Assembly: GCA_019633425.1 (NCBI GenBank)
Contig: WSUB01000022.1
Coordinates: 124,001 to 188,000, forward strand
From: Tulasnella sp. 424
Lineage: Eukaryota; Basidiomycota; Agaricomycetes; Cantharellales; Tulasnellaceae
Direction: 5' to 3'
Length of the DNA stretch: 64,000 nucleotides
Every line of letters starts with the position of its first letter. The stretch's first letter is position 1. The translations under genes and the position numbers were made by a program. This document shows, one piece after another, positions 34,046 through 44,616 of this stretch. The notes beneath the pieces are model-generated. The model saw only the letters and a program-made list of their open reading frames with translations, was not told the DNA's origin and made no database searches.

Positions 34046-34680
34046 GATGTATATACCCGAACTACGGGGTTCAGTACGTGCTGTAGGTAGCAAGGGAATC
34101 GTTTCGCTTTCGCGTGAACTCGGCTCTGTCTACGGCACTGTGCCGCGCCAAATCTGACGCGGGCGTTTGTTTGTGGGCAAAGTCTAATCAAACGTGACTT
34201 ACGAGGTTTTGGGACCCTCCTTTGGTTTTGAGATATGGATCTCTTAGCCATGATGCGTTGCCGGAACTGGGATAAGGTGGTTGGGGCCCGCTCGGAGTTT
34301 TGTTGAGTCGGTTGCGTGGTCGGTTGCGTGCTCGCCGGTTGCTCTGCTCCGTCTTCCGATTCGTCGCCGGACCGTCTTTCTTCTAATCTTTCTGCTATAT
34401 CGATTCCATTCCATCCGTCGACTCCATCTGTCTCCCCTTCTCCGTCTCCTTCACCGAATTCTTCGTCTTCTTCGGTGGGCCGTTGCTTTTTTCGGCCGGT
34501 CCGTTTCAAAACATACAACCCTTGGCCTCCTGGAACTAAGTACGGCGCTTTTCTCACTCTTGAAGTTTTTGGTAATTCTCCAACTGGTACTGCAGGGCCG
34601 TTGCTTCTGGTCTGCACTCGCAGTGTAGTTGTTGGCTGGCGAGAGGATTTTTTGGGTTGCTTGCGCGTCTCTTTTGGCAT
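34021..34680 (-). CDS. ORF1 of the retroelement, unknown function
   Basis: A 219-residue frame starting MPKETRKQPKKSS. It is very basic at the start, has an acidic middle (EEDEEFGEGDGEGE), then a Gln/Thr/Pro stretch and a basic end. A GTAAGT donor-like site at about 34204 after VPKPR suggests the tail may be spliced, possibly into the gag-like frame whose upstream acceptor could be near 33763. I do not recognise a domain. It lies inside the insertion, so it probably belongs to the element rather than to the host. Confidence 0.5.
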   Translation of the reverse strand: MPKETRKQPKKSSRQPTTTLRVQTRSNGPAVPVGELPKTSRVRKAPYLVPGGQGLYVLKRTGRKKQRPTEEDEEFGEGDGEGETDGVDGWNGIDIAERLEERRSGDESEDGAEQPASTQPTTQPTQQNSERAPTTLSQFRQRIMAKRSISQNQRRVPKPRKSRLIRLCPQTNARVRFGAAQCRRQSRVHAKAKRFPCYLQHVLNPVVRVYTSVGRDCLG

Positions 34681-34880
34681 GCCTGCAGCAGTAATCGGTA
34701 GTAGAGAGATGTAGATGTAGTCTTTCAGAGCTCTAGTGGATTATTCTCGTTTGAAAACGAAACGGAGGGGAGTCGGACAGCGGATTGGTGATGGAAAAGT
34801 CTAAGGCCAAACATGTCCGTCCGGCCTCCGCTATGTCCGCGAGCCGAAGCATCCACTCAGCCCTGTATGCTCGCACCACT

Positions 34881-36070
34881 GTGCACCAACACTCACTTTC
34901 CAACTCGAAACTTCCACCCACGTCAGCCTATCCGACAAGTCCACATCGGTATCCCCAGACTCGACGTTCGAAGAAACACCACTCTTATCCGCACTACCAC
35001 CCTAGTGTTACCATGGTTCTCGTCACTTTGAACGCGAAGTCCCATCGACCTCGGCAACTCACTATACAGAACGTCAGAGACCCGAACTACAGAGAGAGCG
35101 GCGTCTTCCTCCAACGCGCTGTCCACATGCACCTCCTCAACATTGTTCCAATATATCAATCAACCCAAGTAGGACTCGTCGCACGATATTGCGTGGCCGG
35201 ACGGGCAGCACAAGCCAACTCGCCTTTTGTGCGGCCTTCATCGGAAAACATACGACCTGCAACGCAGGCTGAAGGCACCGATCGGCGAACATAGCGATGA
35301 GACTCGCAATTACTCTGCCGTGGTTGAGGACAACGAGAAAGACCTGGGCGAGTCTAGGTCATAATGAGAGAGGAGTGGACTGACTGGGAGTCGACCACCT
35401 TTGGGAACTGTCCGGATACATATGAGACCTTGGTTGGATTCAAGCTATCGTTGGCGCTGCCTCTCTCGGAATCCTATCCCCTAATTCGCCTCGACAGTCT
35501 GCTCTGGTCGTCATTCTGCAACGTACATCCTTTTAAAATACCACTCCTCGCGCTTACGCCTCGAGTTATCGACCTTCCGGACCGGCTCAAGTCACGATCG
35601 TTCGTGCAGCACCTCCCATCATTGATCGCCTCGGTTTCGTTGCAATCTCTAATGACCACTGACCTTAACTTGTAGTTACAGGCATCCCGGACTATAACTC
35701 AAATACAAACCACCTCCACCAACCGCGCTCAAGCTGTCAAGTGCAAGATAATCGCTCGTCATCAACCGTAACGGCACATCGAACATCGCAGGACCCAGTA
35801 GCACGAGGAAAACAATGACGTTAGCGTCTTTTCTCATCTCTATTCCGCTCACCGAACGCAAGCATTCTTCGTCGAATTTCAAACTCGGTGGTCATAAGGG
35901 CCGCGGTTGAACGTGTAGGGAGACGACTGGCCAATGCTTTAGCGGACGAACCTCCAGCACTTTCGTTCGGTCTTCCCTCTACCAGTCGCTCCCTTCGGTC
36001 AAAGCAAGTCCTCTGGGTATGTCCGAATATGGGAGCGGACTGCACTTTCGCTTGGAGGAGGGCCGCAGAG
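34881..36070 (-). pseudogene. Relic X, copy 6 (upstream of NLR4)
   Basis: Head-to-head with NLR4. It keeps - strand words such as RLVEGRPNES, RRRMLAFGE and LRLMTSDYLALDSL, and the + strand complement of the GTTCTCGTCACTTTGAACGCG stretch. It is the copy cut from its neighbouring relic Y by the retroelement. No complete frame remains. Confidence 0.5.
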
Positions 36071-36447
36071 CGGAACAATTCTGAGGGAGCGCAGACGACC
36101 TAGTAGCATGGTTGTGACCAAATAAGTCTAGTCTCAGCTCTCGTTAGTTAACTATTTGCCTTGGATAAACCCCGTTTGCTCCTATTCCCTGTCGCGGTCG
36201 TGTGTGTTGTGGTCAATTTCTTGCACTTTCTCCAGCCTAAACCCAACGGCTTGGGGTGTGCTAAAATTGCATACAAGGATTTCGCTATTCGTTCATATGT
36301 TTGCATCTACCAGACTGATGAAGTATATACAAAGGAATGGATAGTCATTGCTCACGAAGACCGGCAGGTCGAAAATCGAACATCAGTGCCACAACAACAA
36401 CACACCGGCCACTTACAGCCGTAAACAACTCGAGGCAGCCCCGTGTC

Positions 36448-36525
36448 TGGTGGGAGGGATACGAACTCTCTCACTCGCACCACATCCTCCTTCATCCTCT
36501 ACAACTTACCCAAAGATCGATCGCT
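36448..36525 (+). promoter_or_regulatory. CT-rich leader of NLR4
   Basis: Conserved block CTCTCACTCGCACCACATCC then TCCTTCATCC, ending about 35 nt before the ATG at 36556. Confidence 0.45.
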
Positions 36526-36555
36526 CGAGCCTTGGATTCCCTATCGACAGCGCGC

Positions 36556-39500
36556 ATGGCACAACCAACGATACGCCCAAACTCTGCGCCGCCTTCTCGT
36601 AACGACGTTCCCGCCTCCAACCTCGGGGGTAAGGTGAACGACGCCAGGAAGGACGTACTAGCTATTCTCAAGGTAGAGACACATTTGATCAATTTTGCCT
36701 CAGCGCTCATAAATGTACGGTATAGAACACCAACTGGCCCAGGAAGGCCACGCGCGATGTCCAAGACTTGATTCAAACAGTGGAAACGAAGCTTAATCCT
36801 CACCGTATCCCCACGGACGATACCACAATGCAGGAGGACCTTAGGGTTGCAATCGAGCAGCTCTATAAGTACGTCGGTAACTCCCTACACCTTCGCCTCC
36901 TGCTGATTCGATGTTCTCCTAGGGAGCTGGAAAGCGTGCACGAGAGACTGAAGGGAGAATCGACGAAGTATGATACCACAATGAAGAGGCTTCTAAGGAA
37001 GCTCAAGAAACTCTTCTCTCGAATGAACCGGAGTGACTGCACCGAAGTCTTGAGGCAGTGTCGAGCAGACGTCGAGACGAACTTGACGACTCTTAACGTC
37101 AGTTGGTATCGTGTTTAAACATGCTCGGCCGTCGTTCTCATTTCGGGTTCCAGGTTCACCTTGATTCGAAGAGCGAGCAGCGTACCTCGCAAGACGTTGG
37201 ATTGGGTTCAGAGAAGAACGCGGGGGTGATAGCGGAAGGTTCAGTAGGCGATGATTCTGGAAGATTGCCCGAGGCGCCCATAGCACCGCCGACAGCCACA
37301 CCTGCGCCGGACGCAGGCTTGAAGGCACCCAAGAGCTCCGCGGCGTTGAGCATCCTAGCCGATCAGCTCGTATCCGTGCCCACAGGTATCGAACCAGCAA
37401 GCGTCGCGGCTGAGAAACAGAAAGAGAGTTCCCTACGCGGAAACCTGCTCAAAGGCGCGAAAATGACGTTCAGTTTGGCTGAGGGACTATCTGGAACTCT
37501 GCCTGTCGTCGGAGGCTACCTCGGGGCCGTAGCCAAAGTGGGATCTACAATCATCGATATGGTTCAAGTGCGTACGTCTGTTGTCAAAGGCGTATCCGTT
37601 ACTCACCGGTCACGTTCAGACCATGGATGACAACGATGAAACGGCCGAGAAACTGGTGGCCCGCGTCTCCAAGCTATCCGAAGTACTCAAGAGAGTCAGC
37701 GACAACCCCCGTCAGTCAGAGGAAAGTCAGACAACGAGCGGTATAGAGGTCCTTCGGCAGTGAGTGAAGTTTCGTTCCGCGTCTCCTCTGCTGCGGCAGC
37801 ATCGTTGATAGGCATGTTCAGGGAACTCCTATCTGTGAAGCACGAGGTTGAGACACTGAAGTCCCAACCTTCCCTCAAGAAGTTTTGGAATTCAAGTGAT
37901 CAGTCCGGAAGCCTGAAGAGCCTTCATGAAAAGGTTCGCACCGCTTTGGAGGAAATTCAGGTGAGCCTTGTCATTCACAACGTGATATCAATCAACCCAC
38001 GAGCGCTATCACCAGCTGCTAATCAATTTGAACACGTCGATTCTGGTCGACGAACTTCGTGAGCGTTGCCCTCCGCAGCTCTGCCTCAATTCACCTAACA
38101 CGTATTCTTTTAGACAACGAGAGCATTCAAAACAAACACCGCCATCTGCTGGGTTCCCTAGGAGATGGCAAATACGGAGCACGGGGCAACACGATCGAAG
38201 ACGTTACATGCCTCCCCGGCACCAGAGTCAAGATCTTAGAGAGGATCGACGATTGGTTTCGGAGCGCGGCAAAGTCGGAGCGCGTTCTGTGGATTCGCGG
38301 CATGGCAGGGAGAGGGAAGTCAACAATCGCGTCGACGGTGGCTCAGAGGTGGAAGGATCGAGCCTGCTGCGCAGTTTACCACTTCCGTCGGGGCCAGAAC
38401 CACCCGAGTTCCCCCCTTGTCTGCGCGCTTGCAAAGCAATTGGGACGGAGTTTAGATCCAGAAATTAAGAACGCGATCCTCTCCGCCGTGGAGAAGAACG
38501 AGGATATCATCAACCACCGCCTGGACGAGCAGTTCAAGGCCCTCTTCGTCGGTTCGCTCGAACCAATCAAGCAAAAGGTGTCTCCTATCCTAATCATCGT
38601 CGACGCGCTCGACGAATGCGACTCCGAGGGTTACGCTGCAGACTTCGTCAAGCTCATCGACCGATATTCGTCTTCGCTCCCTGAAAACCTCAAGTTTCTC
38701 GTCACAACCCGGCCCGAGGACTTACTAGTTCGTGCCCTCGAGTCTGGGAAGTGGCGCGCTGAGAATCTTGACTCGCTTGCCGACGTAGATGTGGACATCA
38801 GGCTGTTCGTGAGCCACTCGCTCTCTCAAGTAAAGAATGAGCAGCGCATCAAAAAAGACTGGCCTGCCCCGGACGATCTATCTAAGCTCGTCAAGATGTC
38901 GCAAGGTCTTTTCCAATGGGCGCGGACTGTAGTGAAGTATATCGGCCAACGGAGCCCATTGAATCGGCTGCATGAGATCTTGGAGTCGCCGGAAGCGTGG
39001 AGCGGAGCGGACGAATTGTATACTCAAATTTTATCCAAAGCGCTCGAGGGAGTGAGGCCGAACTCGGGAAAGCGAGATCTTCTGCTCGGTTTGCTGGGGA
39101 CCCTAGCGGCGGCCCCGTACCCCGTCTCACTAGAGGTTATTGCATTCCTGCATGCCGAATACGAATCGGTGAGGGGGAAAGCTCCAGAGATGGTCTTTGA
39201 CATCCTTCAGGAGATCCTCGCGGATCTCAGCTCCCTCCTCCTTATTCCGACGTCACCGGCCGAGCCCATTCGACTGATGCATACGTCTATTCGAGACCTT
39301 CTTGTCAATCTTGAACGATGCGGAGACCGATCGTACTGGGTGGACCTCCAGGAGAACCATCAACGCCTCGCGTCTGTCTGCATCCGCCAAATGAATCGGC
39401 ATCTGCGTGAGAACATTTGCAATCTCTCTGATCTCTCGAAGCCAAGCTCTGAAGTTCAGGACATTGTGGAACGTGATCTGTCCAAGGGCATTCGATACTG

Positions 39501-41827
39501 CTGTCGCTCGTGGTCCCTTCACTTAACAGAGGGCAAACGGTGGTCGGAGTCAGGCGCAGATGGCCTGGCTCGTCATCACGAAGCGGACTTTGAAACATTC
39601 AGCAAGGAGAAGGTCCTATTCTGGCTGGAAGTTATGAGCCTAGTTGGAGCTACTAACGAGGCCGTCATTATGGCAAAGCAGGTGTATCACTGGTTTTCGG
39701 TGGGTTTGCAGGTCTGACCCTGAACATTAAACACGTGGACTAACCCGACATCTGTAGCAGCGTTCCAATGTGATATCAAGGTCCCGTGGACTCGTGGCCC
39801 TATGGAGCGATGTACAGCGGTTCGTTGGTGCATTTTCGGAACCAATTTCGTTCGGCCCGGTTCACATATACGCGTCTGCGCTCGCTCATTGTCCTTTGGA
39901 GACAGAGTTATGGAGGTGTTATAGTAGATTTGCAAAGGCTCGAACGATAAGAGGTCTCCAGGCTTTAAGTTGGCCACCAAACCTATGGACCAGATCGACT
40001 GATAGTGCGGTCTGGTCAGTTGCGTTTTCACCGGACGGTGCGCTCATAGCATTTGGATCCGGAGACGGTACAATTTGCCTGTATGACGCTCAGACATGGG
40101 GGCAAGTGGGCGAACCGCTGATAGGTCACACTAGAAATGTCTGGTCCGTCTGCTTCTCGCCGGATGGCAAGCTTCTGGCATCTGGATCACTTGACAGCAC
40201 AATTCGCCTGTGGGATCCTCAGACCGGGAAGCAGTTCGGCGGATCGTTGACAGGTCACACTTCTGAAGTCAACTCTGTCTGCTTCTCGCCAGACGGCAAG
40301 CTTCTGGCATCTGGATCCAGCGACACAACAATTCGCCTATGGGATCCTCAAACTGGGAAGCAGTTTGGCAAACCGCTGACAGGTCACACTGGCTCGGTTA
40401 GCTCCGTCTGCTTCTCGCCGGGCGGCGGGCTTCTGGCGTCTGGGTCCCTCGACGAGACAATTCGTCTGTGGGATCCTCAGACCGGGAAGCAGTTTGGCAA
40501 ACCACTGACAGGTCACACTGGCTCGGTTAACTCCGTCTGCTTCTCGCCGGACGGCAAGCTTCTGGCGTCTGGATCCTGGGACAAAACAACTCGCCTGTGG
40601 GATCCTCTAACCGGGAAGCAGTTCGGCGAACCGCTGACAGGTCACACTTTTGAGGTCAACTCCGTCTGCTTCTCACCGGATGGCAAGCTTCTGGCATCTG
40701 GATGCTTCAGCCGCAGAATTCGCATATGGGAGCCTCAGACTGGGAAAGAGGTCGGTGAACCGCTGACAGGTCACGCTTCCTGCATCAACTCTGTCTGCTT
40801 CTCGCCGGATGGCAAGCTTCTGGCATCCGGATCCAAAGACAAAACAATTCGTCTGTGGGATCCTCAGGCCGGGAAGCAGCTCGGCAAACCACTGACAGGT
40901 CACACTTACGAGGTCAGCTCCGTCTGCTTCTCGCCGGATGGCAAGCTTCTGGCATCTGGATCATTCCGTGACCAAACAATTCGCCTGTGGGATTCTCAGA
41001 CCGGGACGCAGTTTGGCGAACCGCTGACAGCTTCCTGGATCTGGTCTATCTGCTTCTCACCAGACAGCAAGCTTCTGGCATCTGGATCCTTTGACTGCAC
41101 AATTCGCCTATGGGATCCTCAGACTGGCAAGCAGATCGGCGGACCGCTGACAGGTCACGCTTACCCCGTCAACTTCGTCTGCTTCTCGCCGGATGGCAAG
41201 CTTCTGGCATCTGGATCCAGCGACACAACTATTCGCCTGTGGGATCCTCAGACCGGGAAGCAGTTTGGCAAACCGTTGACAGGTCACACTTCTGACGTCA
41301 ACTCTGTCTGCTTCTCGCCAGACGGCGAGCTTCTGGCATCTGGATCCAGCGACGGAACAATTCGCCTATGGGATCCTCAAACTGGGAAGCAGTTTGGCAA
41401 ACCGCTGACAGGTCACTCTGTCTCGGTTAACTCCGTCTGCTTCTCGCCGGACGGCAACCTTCTGGCATCTGGATTCAACGGCACAGCGATTCGCCTGTGG
41501 GACCCGCAAACTGGGAGGCAGGTAGGTGAGCCGCTGAAAGGTCGTCATCCCATCGTTGGTTATCATAGCATCCCACTTATTTGGGATATTCTCACTCTTC
41601 AAGCACCTGGGGTTCAACCCGATGTGACCTCCGCCTTCTTAAAAGATCATTGGGTGACCCTGTCTTCCTCCCGTTTGTTTTGGCTCCCTCCGCAATATTG
41701 GGATCCCATACCCCACATTGTGATGATTTCCGGAGGGAAGCTTGCCGTTGCTGCTGGAAAATCGCTCTATCTGTTTGATATTTCCTCCGTCCTAATGTCT
41801 GATCATCGACTTGTCGCATATTCGTAG
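36556..41827 (+). CDS. NACHT-WD40 NLR protein, array copy 4 (NLR4)
   Basis: Nine exons: 36556-36672, 36726-36868, 36923-37097, 37154-37567, 37620-37759, 37822-37960, 38016-38058, 38114-39699, 39758-41827; 1608 residues, no internal stops. Same plan as its sisters: two helical segments, NACHT (Walker A GMAGRGKS at 453-460, Walker B IVDALDECD), 12 WD40 repeats, conserved tail. It looks mosaic. Exon 1 is nearly NLR2, the linker matches the second NLR1 repeat, the start of exon 8 matches NLR1, the next 60 residues (YHFRRGQN...HRLDEQF) match NLR3, and the end returns to the NLR1/NLR2 type. Two WD40 repeats (near 40.96 and 41.03 kb) have small in-frame indels. The sensor role is inferred from the family. 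Confidence 0.87.
40121..41536 (+). repeat. WD40-coding repeat array of NLR4
   Basis: Eleven units of 129 bp, except one of 132 and one of 123, after a weaker first repeat. Several units repeat each other as blocks (for example SSDTTIRLWD occurs at both 40.32 and 41.22 kb), which suggests internal block duplication. Confidence 0.95.
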
Positions 41828-42860
41828 TATTTCATATGTCGTCTCCCCTGATGTGAATCGGATCATGTATTTCCTCTTGATTTCCGTCGTTTTGGCCCTG
41901 ATCGACACCTTACTCGGTTACTCTTTTGTTGCACCTCACTTTGACCGGAACTTCTTTCGTGAGTCTCTACACATCTACTCCATCCGTCTCTTAGTATCAT
42001 GTCTGGCCACGTCCTCCTAGCACCCTCGCAGAGCCTCGGAAAATCTTTCAAGAGAACACAGCAGCGGGCTAGATGAGGAGTGATGCGGAACGGAATCTTC
42101 AGGTGCGTAGATCCAAGCTTCAACTCCGGAGCTGAATGTGGATAGCGCCTAATTTTCGTCTAACAAGTGCTTCGCTAGTTGAAGAAGCTATTAAACAGAG
42201 GCAACTTCCAGGCGAGAGTCCCGGCTAAGTAGAGCTCTCCTAGCAGATTATTTGTACCCCCTACCCCGAGACAGTACGTCACGCATTCAATGGCGATTCG
42301 ACAATGCTCAAGACTTGGAGGCTGTTGGTCCTCAGCCAGCATTTACGCTTTCGAAACAAGTAAGTGTGTACCCGCATCATCAATATTCGTCGTATGAGGT
42401 CCCGAATAGATGAAGTCGTTGGCACTCGGGAGCTTCAGAATAATGCGGTGTTGGATTTCATACGAGAAAGATACGTCTAGAGTCTTCTCTTGAGCTTCAA
42501 GTTGCTATTCAAGGCGTCCGGCTAACCTACGGCGATTAGGCCCTGTGGTGCGTCGTGCCGAGCTCTATCGCCATTTTCCGTCCAGTTGGTTTTACACGTC
42601 TGGCATCGGGCATGTCTTTGCCAAAAGGTCATGTGCCAAAAAGTGATTGACATTCCAAGGTATCTCATGCGATTTGAATCAAGAGACAGAAGAGTCAATC
42701 ACGTCCTATGCGATACAACATAAGGCAGGGGGGAGAAAGGATTGAAACTATGGATTGGTCATCCACCAATGGCCAACGTGGTGCTCAGGGGGGTGACAAA
42801 CACAGGCACCACAACAAAGAGGACTCCACGTCGAAATTCCACTTTGAACCACGTCTCTCT
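41828..42860. other. NLR4 downstream and gene Y upstream region
   Basis: About 1 kb without a supported gene. 42.0-42.13 kb matches the NLR3 flank. From about 42.55 kb it is the gene Y promoter, including CACCACAACAAAGAGGAC and a CT-rich run, and this is the sequence from which the Y relics derive. Confidence 0.5.
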
Positions 42861-42891
42861 CCTCCCTCTTGCACTCATCCTACCCGCTCTT

Positions 42892-42897
42892 TATAAA
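42892..42897 (+). promoter_or_regulatory. TATA box of gene Y
   Basis: TATAAA lies 39 nt upstream of the gene Y ATG, just after a pyrimidine-rich block. The closeness to the ATG implies a very short leader, so it may be a secondary element. Confidence 0.45.
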
Positions 42898-42935
42898 CCA
42901 CCAAACTCAGTGAGAGAAACGCAGCATTCAAAAGC

Positions 42936-44299
42936 ATGGGTTCCGAATTCAGCACTCCCACCGTCGTTGTAGGCGGAGCAACCGTCGCGGCTGGCCTCGT
43001 CGGCGCAGCACTCTATGCCAAACAACACCCAGATACCCCTGAAGTCGCCTCTCAACCAGTCACCGCTGAGAAAGACAAGGGCAAGGGCAAAGACGCTGTA
43101 GGAGGTGGTAGGAAGAGAAAGGGAGGCAGTTCGCTCGCTGGTAGTACGAAACGGCTCGGTGGGGCGACGTCGGAGAAGAATGACGATACACCCCCAGCGT
43201 TGGCTGCGCAGGCAGCGCTCTTCGACGCCTCTGCAGAGAAGGGTCGATCGTCTGCCATGGAGGACGTTATGGCCTCTACGACGTCCGTCGCGTCCAAGTC
43301 CTCTAGGAGGAAGCGTGGAAGGAAGCCAAAAGCTCCAACTCCTGCGGCGCAAAAGGAGGTAGAAGCGGAGGAGGAGGAGGAGGAAGAAGAAGAGGAAGAG
43401 GAAGAAGAAGCCACGCCGGAACCAACCATGGTAGCATCATCCTCGGCATTCGGAGGGTCTTCAAAGGACAAGAGAGCGCACAACAAGTTCAGCTCCCTTT
43501 TAGCCGAATCTCAGTACGTTTCGGCAAAGCCCTCCATGGACGCGTCTTGGTTGCAAGTCGACAAGGCACGCGCAGCATCAGCTAAGCGACGAAAGCAACA
43601 ACAGCAAAAGGCGGCAGCCGAGGTCAGCAGCGACGCTGGTTTGACCGCTTCTGCTACCGGCGACGAGAGCCATTCTGAGCGCGGTCAGTCCAACTCGATG
43701 CAAGCCTTGGCTGGGAAGCTCGGACACGTACAACCCAAGACCCAAGTCGACGAGTAAGTTATTTTCGCGTACACGCTCATCAATCTCGTCGTAAGGTCTC
43801 ATTCGAACATCCTCTTTTCGTAGTATGTTGCCACCAGAGCCTACCATCTCCCGCGTTATGCGCGTCGAGTCCGCTCCGGACGACGATCTTCTCCACAGCA
43901 CTGACGCTGACGCAGAAGAAGAAGGTTGGGGCATCGTTCGTCGACGCCGTAAGTCTTCTCGCTCATATCTCCTTTGACTTCCACTAACCTAAATCCCATT
44001 CCCGGACAGGCGCGTCTCCAAACCCCGCATCCACGCCCCCCGCTGAACCAGCTCCTTCCAGTGACGAGTTGAACAAAGAGCAACGTCGTCGTGAAGCTCG
44101 AAAGGATGCGACGAAAGTCGCCAAAGCCGACGCGGAAGCTGATCGGCTAAAGCGGTTGGCGCAGCACAAGAAGGAGCAGGAGAGAGCCAAGATCGAGGAG
44201 ATGAGGAAGAAGGAACTTTCGGCCAAGAAGGGTAAAGAGGCGAAGATTAGTGGTGGCATGAAGGCCGTCGTGCAGGATGGGAAGTTGGTTTGGGAGTAA
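42936..44299 (+). CDS. Gene Y: single-pass membrane protein with basic coiled coil, unknown role
   Basis: Three exons (42936-43753, 43824-43948, 44010-44299) encode 410 residues. Residues 9-30 (TVVVGGATVAAGLVGAALY) form a likely membrane anchor. Then come a Lys/Gly-rich part, a basic RRKRGRKPK motif, a run of about 18 Glu, a Ser-rich region and a strongly charged C-terminal coiled coil from SDELNKEQRRREARKD to the end (GKLVWE). I do not recognise the family. The frame, splice sites and TATA box are all intact, and this is the only whole copy among many relics in the window, so it is probably the functional source gene. It directly follows NLR4, as Y relics follow the other NLRs, but no functional link is shown. 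Confidence 0.8.
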
Positions 44300-44616
44300 T
44301 CTTTTTGCGGAGTTGAGGGATGACCGGGCGGGAGGCCGGTGGGGGTCGATTTTTTTTTTCACTCATCTATATTTTTAGCTTAGTTCCTGACTGAGCTATA
44401 GCTGGTCGTATTGCGTCTGCGCCTCTGGGCCATACTCGTATATATCTAGAGGTCCACGAGTATATTTTACCAGGTGTTTAGAGCGAGTTGGGAGTTGCCA
44501 TGATCGCCTTCGGTCTTTGATGCCTGTTCGGGTCGAAGTTCCCGGGCCGGTGGAGCCGGACTTGGAAATACTCTTTTGATCCGGACTTTGCTCGACTTCA
44601 TTCCTTGTCGTCCTAT

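Larger units (their letters stand above)
29204..34880 (-). mobile_element. DIRS/Ngaro-like tyrosine-recombinase retrotransposon
   Basis: About 5.7 kb with gene order (on the - strand) ORF1, gag-like, reverse transcriptase-RNase H, tyrosine recombinase. Homologous unit DNA (AATCTAAACCGCC...GCGCACC...CCAACTC) that is continuous at 7.53, 11.5 and 19.24 kb is split here at about 29203 and 34880, so the block is an insertion. Use of a tyrosine recombinase instead of a DDE integrase defines the DIRS order, whose members make no simple target duplication and carry split or inverted repeats (established knowledge). The terminal repeats were not resolved. An in-frame stop between RT and RNase H suggests this copy is dead. 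Confidence 0.8.

Noticed and set aside
4755..41536. CRISPR-like regular direct repeats
   Set aside because: The period of 129 bp is wholly coding for WD40 repeats, with no unique spacers, in a genome with introns.
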